A stretch of 64,000 nucleotides of DNA from Undaria pinnatifida (taxonomy: Eukaryota > Sar > Phaeophyceae > Laminariales > Alariaceae). The notes below the pieces were generated by a model, which was not told the origin of the DNA, searched no databases, and saw nothing but the letters and a program-made list of their open reading frames with translations. Below are positions 1-11,300 of this stretch, piece after piece. The stretch is from the NCBI GenBank assembly GCA_012845835.1, contig JABAKD010000026.1, positions 15,290,533-15,354,532 on the forward strand, written 5' to 3'. How positions within the stretch are numbered: position 1 is the stretch's first letter; each line of letters starts with the position of its first letter. Both the position numbers and the translations under genes were made by a program.

Positions 1-104
1 TTTTTTTACGAATTTGATTTCTAAATATGAGGCTTTTCTAGCAATCTGACTTTGCATTTTGGGGGCGTGTTGAGCGTTTTAACCTTGCATTCAAATCCAA
101 GCTA

Positions 105-740
105 ATGCGCAGTCTATTAACACGACTAAGATATGCAGTTGAATCTTACGTTGAATCTTACGTTGAATCTTTGGTGGAACTTAGGTGTAAACATAGATTT
201 GAGTGGGTTAAGGTTGTCCCGTTGTCCCAGTATTCTACCGGACTACGGCATTGTTCCGTGATGGTGATGCAACTCACCATGATCACTCTCCCTTCACTCC
301 CTTCTCTCGCTACTTTCCCTTCTCCTTCTTCTTCTTCTTCTTCTTCTTCTTCTTCTTCTTCTTCTTCTTCTTCTTCTTCTTCTTCTTCTTCTTCTTCTTC
401 TTCTTCTTCTTCTTCTTCTTCTTCTTCTTCTTCTTCTTCTTCTTCTTCTTCTTCTTCTTCTTCTTCTTCTTCTTCTTCTTCTTCTTCTTCTTCTTCTTCT
501 TCTTCTTCTTCTTCTTCTTCTTCTTCTTCTTCTTCTTCTTCTTCTTCTTCTCTTTCTTTTGGTTCTTTTTCTTCTTCTTCTTTTCTCTTTGACAACAAAC
601 GCCCTTTCCAAACTATCCCTTTTTCTTTTATACCAAAAGTGATCTTAACAGACGCTTCGGTGCCACCTCTACATCTCTTCGCATATAAGACAGAGCCGCC
701 GCACAACCATTGTGTTCCCAGGCTATTAATACTGGATTAA
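105..740. repeat. (CTT)n microsatellite, about 227 bp
   Basis: An uninterrupted CTT/GAA run occupies about 325-551, roughly 75 units, with a degenerate fringe to about 590. The long Ser, Phe, Glu and Arg ORFs here are only readings of the repeat. Flanking sequence shows no coding signal. Confidence 0.95.
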
Positions 741-951
741 TTTACAGGTTTTCGCGAGTTTCTCTCTTTAGTCACTATTTTTAATCCTCGGCGGCGTTTT
801 TGTCGGAGTGTTCTTCCTCCCCTTCGTGTAACTTCGTTCGTGTGTAGCAATTATATTTTTACTTTCATCACGTAAGTTGTTCTTCTTGCAACGTTTATTG
901 TCAAAGGTCAAAGGTCGAAGATGATAAGTTTCCTCAAAACAAACCAGCACC
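741..951. other. Unassigned flank
   Basis: Nothing recognisable between the CTT array and the first MITE copy. Confidence 0.4.
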
Positions 952-1220
952 GACCCAGGCTACGGTAGGGGGGTCCCCTTTTGGGCCTTTTATTTCAGTG
1001 GCTAGGGGTCACTCGCGCGAGTAACCCCTTTGTTCTTATGCAATCTTACGTTTTCTTCATGTTTTACATTGACGAACTCAATCCGCAATGCAAAGGTGAT
1101 CTAAGCTGCGGCAAACCAAGTTCCTAAACCATCTTCATCCGTAGGGTACAGAGCTACTCGTGCGAATGGCTCAAACACACCAGTGAAAATGGGGGTATCT
1201 CCCCTACCGTAGCCTTGGTC
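952..1220 (+). mobile_element. MITE-A copy 1
   Basis: A 269-bp element with termini GACCCAGGCTACGGTAGG and the inverted CTACCGTAGCCTTGGTC. The flanks CACC/CAAC are an imperfect 4-bp target duplication. It has the two internal dyads ACTCGCGCGAGT and CTCGTGCGA described in the findings. No coding capacity. Confidence 0.85.
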
Positions 1221-1296
1221 CAACCACAACCCCTCGGTGTCATTACCACCTCGAAATATTCAGTTACCAATATGCCGTACAGATCATACTTGTGAT

Positions 1297-1503
1297 ACTA
1301 ATACTACTGCTACTATATTACTGCTGCTACTCCTACTACTACTACGATTACTACTCACATTACTACTCCTACTTCTTCTGCCACGGCTACTACTACGACC
1401 ACGACTACGACTACTACTGCTACATGTATTTTTTCTACTACTTCTGCTATATACTACTACTATCAGTACCTACTACTACTTCTGCACACACTGCTTCTTC
1501 TAA
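1297..1503. repeat. Imperfect TAC/CTA trinucleotide repeat
   Basis: About 200 bp of degraded CTA/CTG/CGA triplets. The Leu- or Tyr-rich ORFs across it are repeat artefacts. Confidence 0.85.
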
Positions 1504-1551
1504 GTGATGATAATATACTTTAATTCAGATATCTACTATGTCACTATTACG

Positions 1552-1884
1552 GATGGACGCTGGATAAGACGAAGGAGCACCTGGTAAATGTACTGTAGAA
1601 ATATAGCGCGTGCTTTAGAAACACCACAACGTATTTAAGCCCTGCCGCATTCGACGCAGCAGCATAGATAGCTCAGTCATCCAAAAAACATAACACTGAC
1701 GACCTCGGGGACCTTGATACTGATGGACGCTGCGTAAGACGAAGGAGCACCTGGTAAATGTACTGTAGCAATATAGCGTGTGCTTTAGAAACAACACAAC
1801 GTATTTAAGCCCTGCCGCATTCGACGCAGCAGCATAGCTCAGTCATCCAAAAAACAATACACTGACGACCTCGGGGACCTTGAG
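1552..1884. repeat. Tandem duplication, about 170-bp unit, two copies
   Basis: The unit beginning GATGGACGCTG and ending CCTCGGGGACCTTGA occurs at 1552-1721 and again at 1722-1884, with small indels and a few substitutions. It lies about 400 bp upstream of the proposed gene 1 start, so it is in the likely 5' region. No function is visible. Confidence 0.9.
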
Positions 1885-2288
1885 ATGGACTGGCATGAAA
1901 CCATTTCCACTGGGTACAGCATAATACCATCGCCTGCTAGACCCTGTCCTGTGGAATCAGGAAGGGTATAAACCTGTCGCACAACGACACCGCGTGGCAG
2001 GATAATCGAACGCTTGAGCGGCGAGAAGCACGGAGACTACCATAGCAATGGAAGCCGGATCACATGCTTTAATGAACAGCCAGTTTTATTAAATTCATCA
2101 TGCAGGGCGAAAACAATGTATCGCGAGATTTGCGATCGTCCTTGGCACATATAGATGTGGTAAATTTTGTCCCCAAGATCACACATTGATACGTGCGCTT
2201 CTTGCGCGTGTTGGCGCGTGATACCCCCCGTGTTCCACATGTTACGCGCTTCAGCATATTGTGAGGACCCGTCACAGACAAGGCTGAC

Positions 2289-2352
2289 ATGACCCGGTTG
2301 TCCAGGACGCTTACGACCGTGCTGGCAATTGTCACCACTCCCGCGGTGAACG
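2289..2352 (+). CDS. Gene 1 exon 1: signal peptide
   Basis: The exon encodes 21 residues starting [17 protein letters not shown], a basic n-region followed by a short hydrophobic core, as in a secretory signal peptide. It ends in a strong GTGAGT donor in phase 1. The next exon starts in phase 1, so the join is open. This ATG is the first in its frame after a stop. The exon is short and has no homology support of its own. Its value comes from the phase match and from its place just upstream of the LRR array. Confidence 0.6.
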
Positions 2353-5300
2353 GTGAGTCTAGATGTCCAACCTCCTGTCGTCAGCTAATTTGGGTTGAAC
2401 ACGAGGGCTGTCGAGGTTCTCGTATCTCCTTTTGTCCAGATGGGCGATTGTTACTGCCCTCTCGGACGTCGGACGTTGGGACCAACGCAAAAACATGATA
2501 CTTATGTGCCATATTTGATCACACGTTGGGTCGCAGCTAGTGGGCCGGAGTGTTTCACGTCGCCCATAGCTGAGCAAGACCTTTCCTTATTTTTTCCGCT
2601 TCTCTGGGACTTATGAATACACGCGAGCGCAACTTTTAGGTGAATCGAATATAGACCGGTACGTGAATCCCATAATAGCCTTGCCCGCAGTACATTGTTG
2701 GCAATCTGTTTTTATGTATGTCGCCCTGCATCTTCCAAAAACAAACCAACTTCAGACAAAATCAGCCTAGGAACGCCGCATGAGACACTTGAACTCTGGA
2801 TCGTCTCCCCCGACGCACCAGACTGACCGGTGGTATGCCTGTCTCGTATTGCTCCAGGTATCAATGCATGCCTGACCGATGATAATTGCCAACCAGGCTA
2901 CACGCAGAGGTAAGCGGGGCACTTTCTTCTCTGTAAACAGCAAAATGTTATGTGTTCGTCAGCAAATATTGAAGTGGGCTAAGCGGTGTTGAAACAATAG
3001 TTGAAACCAATTCCATTGCACATTTCGGGAGATTTTTCCGGGAAGAGTGTCCCTTCACCCACTACACCGGGGGGCGAAGTTATGCTTGGGTACTGTGGGC
3101 GGGGCATCCCACGGCAGGGTTTGCACGCTGTGGGTCAAATCCATAGGACCGATTAAGTTCCTCGCGTGCGTAATTTCTGTCAGGATGACAACGCTGTGAG
3201 TATGAATATTATACCAGGTACATGGTATACCAGGTATATGTTATCCCAGGTACATTGTATACATGGTACAATAGCGTATAGACGTGTGTTGGTCTGGTTG
3301 AGCAGGAAAGCTATTTCGCACCAATGTTTCTAGTGAGATGCCGTGCTCGTTAGGTGCTAGGAGCTCACAAACGTATGCTTCACCTCTAACGCGGAATGAC
3401 TCGGGTACGACTTCTTCTGCCTACTGACAGGCGTTCTTAGTGCTCTGGCTGAACTCCATCAAGGTAGAGACGACAGTTGCTTTTGGGGGCTTAATATTAA
3501 TCGATATATCCTGAATGAATTTGATCTATATATATGTCAACGACCCGGCAGAGACCACTCGAAGAAACCGGAGTTTGTGTCTTCGTGGAGTTTGAAAATA
3601 CTAACCCAGGCTTTCTCTCGACGGTAGATGCGGTAACTGATACGTAGGCCACATGCACCTACGACTCAGCCAATGCTTATTACACCCCCCTTGGAGTCGG
3701 GCGTTCTTCACCGGGTTTGGGCTGTGGTAAGGAACACGGCTAGGTCGTTGGCGCTGGCCTCGAGATACGTCACAGAAACTGAAAAACTTTCGAGATTACC
3801 GGCCTTCTGGCGATGTCTTCTTGGCCGGCCCTAGGCATACATTCAAGGCATCTCTGGTTCGGAGGCCGTCCGTTCACGGTCGGTGCTACTCGTACAGGTT
3901 GGATTATGTTGCAACGGTTGCGGTGACGTTCGTATGAGTGTTCACGACAATACCGGGTACACCCTTCTTTCCCAGTCGTACGTGAAGCCCGTGCATAAGT
4001 GGTAGCTACCGTTTAAAATCTAGCGATTGGATTCGGTACACCTACGATGAGATGTTGACGCATGCTACGGTAGAGGCAGCACTTTTGGTCCCCTACGGTC
4101 TGAAATGGCTTCTGAATGACGGGGCTCCTTAAGGTAACCCCGATTCTCCGGGGAAAGACCACTTCATTTTTCACGATTCTCGTTGTGTACCTAGGCCATG
4201 GGATGTTTCATCGGGTACCAGACATATGTTTTCCCCAGATGAGTTTTTGGGCGAGGTCTTAAGCTCCCAAATTCTGGATCCTCGCACAAGAACTTTGAAG
4301 CACCTCTATCGTAACGCTTGTCTGTTCCACTCACACAATGTACTCACTTAATGTTTTTTTAACTGGTTGTGCTTGATACACGGAGACGGGCCTTAATTGC
4401 CGCGCAAGACTTTGTGGTCGTTGCACTTCAGTCTGTGGGGGGTAGATGCCATGTTGCAGAGAAATAATGCATCAGCAGAAGACGCCACGTGAAAAGACAA
4501 CGTCTGCCCGAGTGTCATCTCTCCCGCCCGTAGACATGCGTATGAATCGTTTATCAACTAGTTGTGGGTACTGTATCAACCGCTACAGCCGAATAAGTCT
4601 TCCCGTGGACCCAGGCTACGGTAGGGGGGTCCCCTTTTGGGCCTTTTATTTCAGTGGCTAGGGGTCACTCGCGCGAGTAACCCCTTTGTTCCTATGCAAT
4701 CTTACGTTTTCTTTATGTTTTACATTGACGAAGTCAATCCGCAATGCAAAGGCGATCTAAGCTGCGGCAAACCAAGTTCCTAAACCATCTTCATCCGTAG
4801 GGTACAGAGCTACTCGTGCGAGTGGCTCAAACACACCAGTAAAAATGGGGGTACCCCCCCTACCGTAGCCTTGGTCCGTGCTCTTCACCTTGAATGCTCA
4901 CATCATGGCACGTCACGGCTGAGGAGATGCCATAGGCACGGTTCAGAAGTGCCCACAACAAACCAACCAATCGATGATTCAACAAGATCGTCATATATCG
5001 GCATCTCAACTCCGTTCGACTTCCGAAATTAATTGAGTTAACAAAAGGATGCCAATTAAGACTCTGATTTATATGCAGCGTTAAGAAATACAAGTTATTG
5101 CGTCGTTGGCAAGTACCACTGGAGTACACTCTTTCGACGAGGACCGACGAAATATTTCCCAACGCTGTGAGCACCAACCCTCAATGTCAAGCAGGTACCG
5201 CTGCTTTCTATCCTAAAGAGTCAACGAGTCCTGCGGCAATTGTCGTAAGGGCCTACCCGTGTTGTAGTCTCTATGGCCCGACCTTCTGACGTCACGCATG

Positions 5301-8300
5301 CTTTGTTACCTCGTCTGAAATGATTCTAGAGCCCGATGATGCATGCGTCAAACTCTGCGTCATCGATATTTCCGCTGAGGCACAACATCCGTTGAAACCT
5401 CTAATTTACGAAGGAACACAGACGTTAAACAAGGCTCATCCGAACGAGGAATCATTTCACCCAACGCTCCTGAATCAATTTGCCGGACGTGACTCACCTA
5501 CCGTACTGGGACTAGCTAAGTTAACAACATGTAGCACCTCACCCCCTAGGCCACGCCATAAACAGCTGCGACATGGAAATGATCATTGTCTCCTCCGCTC
5601 CTTCCTTAGCTGTTCTGCTGTTTTGCTTTGTGTATATATAGGTATTTCCAAGAGTGTTCAATCACGGACGCTGACCTCGACGATCTAAGGACGTGTTTTG
5701 ATTCCATCGGACGGAGCAGCATCAAAGGCCTGTGAGTGTTCATTGTTGACCGGGAGTAGAGAACATGCAATTGCGAACAAATGAATCGGGCTAGATCGAA
5801 ACATTTTATTTTTAGTTCGAGCAGAACCGATGCGTAGCGTTGTTCCGTTCCGCCATATAGATCACCAGAATTGTCGGGCCAGGTTCCGGTTTATGACAAA
5901 TGCCTCTCGGCTCGATAGTACCGTCCCATATTGTTGGAAACTATGTAGACCCTGGAGTACCGTGAAGCGTTATGTTCACAGGACGTGGACACGACCACTC
6001 ATGTTCGCTTCCTAGTACATGTGCCCGTCAAAATCTACGCCGGTTTTCTTTTTCTAACCCATCTAGGCGTATGATGTTGGAATGGGCAGCGGTGAAGACC
6101 GGCAAATGGAATAGAGAAAAAGGGGAAATGGGGGAGAGAAGAGCAAAGCGCGAAGGCGTGAGACATCGTACTTTCAACCCATCCACGATTGTATAACAAA
6201 CCTTTACACTACACCACGAGAGATGACCGCATTTTTTCGAAACAACCAAATACAATGGAGACGTGGGGAGCTATATCTGATACACTGGGTTGGGCCGTGC
6301 AATGGGTGTGGTCTAACAATACCCCTTATCTCTGTCTCGCGGTTGGTTTTCGCCGTGATTCGTTCGATGGCGCAGATACCTTAACGGCAACGCGATTACT
6401 GCCATACCTTCCGACTTGTTCGAGGACATGTCGACTTTGACAACTCTGTGAGTATTGTTGTGTTATCAAGACCTTAACCCGCTACCATGCAGTGCGACGG
6501 TTTAGCTCGTCCGGCTGCTATTAAATAGGGTACGTATCCTTCATAATTTTGCAATATTATGAACGTGCTGCCCAAGAAAAATGTTGTGGACCATAGCTAC
6601 GGTAGGAGGTGGATGACCACCTTTTAGCCACATTTTTTTCAGTGTCTCGGTGTCACTCGCGCGAGTAAGCCCCTGTTCTATTCGCACAGTAACAGGTTTT
6701 GTTGTCGTTTAATATTCTCGATGTTAATGCGAAAAGTGATGCTTACCTGCGCTGCAACAACAAATAATCGCGGAACGTGTTTTTGTCAATAAGATGCAGA
6801 GTTACTCGCGGGAGTGAAAAGCAGGGGAAGCTCCCTACAGCAGCCTTGATCTAGGTATGGCTGAACCCAGATTGCGGAACGATTACGATCACCTGCTTCC
6901 GAATATGTCGTGTGTGTTCGACCACGTCGCTGTGTCGGATCAGGTCACTGCAAGAGAATGACATCGACTTCATTGATGTGGCTTCTTTCCAACCTCTGGC
7001 GTCGACTCTGTACTACTTGTGAGTGGGGGGGCGTAGAAGACAGCACAGCAATAAGCAGAGGGTAACGAGTCATATATGTGTACTTTTGAGCGCTAAAATT
7101 CCCGTTTCCGGAGACGCGTATTACGAAACCACACCTACGTCGTAGGCAACCTGCAAATAGGACACACTTCCTTCGTGAGTGTGCAATGTATTACCTGACA
7201 GTATATATCAAGCTGTCGTACATTCCGACCGCTTCAGTCGGTTGGGAGAGAAATGTTACACCTATACATTTACGCCCAGGACGTGCCTCCCCAACGATTT
7301 CTCGAGATAAGGACCTGTTCCTCAACCGTTCACCTTAAAACAAGGTCTTCCCGTTGTCCGCACTTCTCGCAACACGCCAGCATCACTGAAAATGATCGAT
7401 TTTTGAGAACATGTTGCCCTAGGTGTGGAACCACATGAGCGTGTGAACCAAATTGTCGGAGCCATCGTTTCCATTTTAATTAGCTGACGTGCACGTATGT
7501 CTGCATGTTTGTTAAGCCTTGCTCCGTTATAGACCACCACTCTTGCACGTGCCTCCCTCGACCTATTATACCGTACTTGCGATCAACACCACAAGAAAAT
7601 GTGAACGTACAGCTGTCCCGACACGACGTGTTGCTAATCTTACCGTTCACCCGCCTGACTGTACGGGAAACGCGGGCGCCCCTCATAGTTGACACGATGA
7701 TTCTGTTGGTTCGCCGTGTGTATCATATTGCATTCGCGTTTTCCCTCTCGCAAAAAGCCAGGGTGCTGCACGAAATGTCTCCCAGGTCCTTGAAACAGGC
7801 ACCTTCGATGGTGAACATTTTGTGGCAATCCAAAGAAAGCTCTTTAGACAGAGGTCGAATAAGTTCCTCGGGTTGCAACATACAGCTTCCACAGGGAGCA
7901 GTTCGAAGATAAGCCATCTATGGGAAAACAAATATGTTTCTTCAGCGGTTGCTCGAGTTGAGCAGGCAATGGTTTCAATCTTGGAGCACACCTTTCGCAA
8001 ATTTTAGGAACATCGGCTTCAGGTTCTCGCCATCATTGCTTACGATTCTCTTCATGTATTGCATCTGAGATGGCCCTCGTGCCCCCCGGTACCAAACCAA
8101 AGCCAAATATATATATTTCATGCAGTGTTAGTCCGAAAGTGTATGATTTGCCGCAATAATGTTGGCGATCATCTCACGACGCCAGATTATACACCCCATT
8201 CCTTCAGTACTCTACGGTACATGTGTAGACTAAATCGTTGTGGCGTAGAAGTGTTGAGCTAGCTCGTAGGAATATACCACTTTATACGCTTGAAATACAC

Positions 8301-11300
8301 ACATGCGGATGACTTGCCGCTGAGCGCTGGGCCCTTCCTCTATAGTTTCAAGTGTCGTCCACATCTACCTCAGTATCCCTGGAACCCTTGATAGCTTACT
8401 ACACGCGTTATCGTCAGCATGGAACAAGCGAATTGAAGGCCAACCAACGAGATAGCTCATTCCGACCACCTAGAGCTTCAATTGACCGCGAACAGTCCTA
8501 CGTGCGGTTGTCCCCTGCCGTTCAAGGTCACTCCTGCTTTGCTCATACAGCTCATACATTCACGCGGTACCCAAACGTATACGACAGGCTTTGTTGCAGG
8601 CAGACACCACGCGTATGACAGGTACTGCTGCACACGTACGACGTCGAAAATCAGCTCAAAATTTTCCCCGTCAGTCAAGCGATCGAAACGAGCACCACAC
8701 AAATTTGAGGCAAATCCTAACATTCCGTCGCACCCGATGTTTTTTTTTCCCTTCCTTGTCCGTTTACGGTCGCAATAAATTAGGCGGCTAGACAGCAATC
8801 AGCTTACGACTATTGCCTCAGGGACGTTCCGTGGTTTGTCGAACGTGGATACCATGTAAGCGCTCAAAGAGTGATTTCCTCGAGGAGTTGGTACAAGCAT
8901 TCGTCGACTGCACAGAGGTTTGCAAGAGCAACGTTGTTCAAACGTAGGGTGTGTATTTTCTGACGGCAGGAACAGAGGGTCAACGACTGTGGCGCCGCGG
9001 CTGGTCGATGCCGTAACCAGCGACCACGTAATTTCATATAAGGCCATTAGCTACACACCCCGCGACACCGAAAGATCACACGATGCACACTGATGTAGCA
9101 GTTTACGCGATGTGAAGAGACTAGTGGATCCATTTAAAGTTTGAGATATATCTGTTTTTCTGAACTCCGCGCGAGTGACCGTTGCTACGAAGAAACATAA
9201 TATGAGTCATCCGCACAGGCAATGAGTGAGCCGGGTGTCAACGACGTTGGCTGTGCCCATATCCTTCACTTCCCCCCCGTGTGTTGCGGCTGCAACATGT
9301 TGCGTCCACTTAAAGCACCGCGGCGGTGGGTCTCCACGATATCTAATCCTGTAGTTGCATTGAGCAAGAGAAAACGTTTGAGTCGCTCCTAGGGATCGAA
9401 CGTTTTTTGCAAACCGCTTTCGACGACGTGAATATCTTCATTTTGTAGCTATCGGCTAATACGAATATATATATATACCTGATTTTTTTTGGTCAGGACT
9501 ATATCATATAAATGTAGGTGAGTGTACATCTCGATCAAATGTCTGCGAAATCATATGTAAGGTGACGAGGGATGAAGATGGTGATGGTGATGGTATTGAG
9601 CTAGCTCCTCATGTCGGGCTCTCACAAAACTCTTGGAATATGTATCATCCCTAGCACTGGATATCTCGTTCATGAACAACTGTCCTCTGCCATTGCTCAC
9701 CCCATTTCACACCGCCGGCTTTCACTTGATATACGATGCATCGTCCAGTGCAGTCCGTGCGTAGACGGTGGCAAGACCAAGGCTTTTTTGCGGGGAAACA
9801 ATGCGATTTCGGACATGCAATAGTGCCTACCCGGCATATTGTCGATGATATGGTGTTCGTAAAAACCCAGTTTTCCGGGTGTGGACTGTCGTCGTGAAGA
9901 CCATGGGATGGCTCGGAACGCTGCCCCGCTGAAATATCTGTCGACTAGCTGCGTTAGCGAGGCACACAAAGGCATTTGTGCAACAAGTGGCCTACCGCAT
10001 GCTTGGTCGCAAACTTCCACACCTATCCCCCCTGAAACACCGGCCGATGCCATATATTTCCATCCGGTGACTATTCGCGTCTGTCTTGTTCTGATTTGAT
10101 GCTTGCCATCGCGCAGGTTTCTTTTCTTCAACAAGCTTACAGCACTACCTTCCGACCTGTTTGAGGGAATGTCTGCTATCACTCGTCTGTGAGTGGTGTG
10201 CGGCTGTCTTCGTGTTACGAAGTTGTCCTCAGATGTAGCGCGGCGGTATTGCTCACGGGGAAAATCCCGAGTGGAAGCGTGGGAGCGCATGTATCGCGCA
10301 CTGTCTTGAGAAAATATGAACGTTTCAAACAGGGATCAACACTATCATTGGAATCTTAATGCCGAACGACTCTTCACAACAAGCCGCCCAATTTTCGTCT
10401 GTCCCTCGCTTGACCAATTTTGGCTTTTGGAGCAGGTCGCTGATTGGCAATGAAATATCGACCATTGACGAGGCAGCCTTCCAGCCCATGGCACTGACGC
10501 TGACTCGCTTGTGAGTGGATGGGCAACACAGTCAACAGTAGCAAAAACCGTAGGTAGCAAAATATACTCGGAGTGCTGTCAAAACTTCACGACGAATTCG
10601 GTTTTGATGCCTCGAGGGCAGGAAGTGTTGCATCGTCACCACGGTAGTGAAATATGACCTTTGATAAGGTGTTGTTAAATAACTTTGTGGTGCACCTATT
10701 GCACTGCCCGGTATATATATTTATATATATACATCGTTCTGGCGTACCCCATATATATGTTCGTTTTTGGAGACGGAGAAGGCTCAACCAATGCACTTTA
10801 TGCGTCTAGAGATGTACACACTTCCTATTTAGTGAAGCCGGATTCGGCTTGAACATGCACTGCATCTGTTGAACGAATAAAATGTGTCCAAGCCGCTCGT
10901 TGCACGACGCAATCGCTACATGCCTGTAAGATTGGCGATCATTTTTTGATTGGACTGGGACAAACTCAGCTCGAAGCAAACAATCCCAAATATTGTTTGA
11001 ATCGTTTCGATACGACTCCCACATCTACATAACTTTCTGCGTGGAGAAGCGCCCGCTGTTGACCACCGCCCCTGCTCCAGCCCTTTAATTCAATGCTAAG
11101 AATAGGTGGTCTCTATTTATGAGCCTTGTTTAGGAATGACCTGGAGTCTCTCGAGCGAGTGTTACCCCCCCTATTTATTTCTTTGCAGTGTTCAAGTTTG
11201 GTGCTACTTCAACGTCGCGTCATGAACCCGCGCTACTTCATGAGTATCTTTTTTATTCCCCTCGCTTCCTCTTCCTTAAACTCCCCACCTACTATCGAAA

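Noticed and set aside
105..740. Long ORFs with poly-Ser, poly-Phe, poly-Glu or poly-Arg
   Set aside because: They are readings of the CTT microsatellite in different frames.
8014..8072. Short LRR-like stretch after TTCAG (LLTIL...)
   Set aside because: Only about 50 nt long, lacks the LxxN and PSxxF signatures, and has no donor.
9697..10290. 197-codon minus ORF
   Set aside because: It is antisense to LRR exon 8, has no recognisable domain, and the plus strand carries the clear LRR signal.
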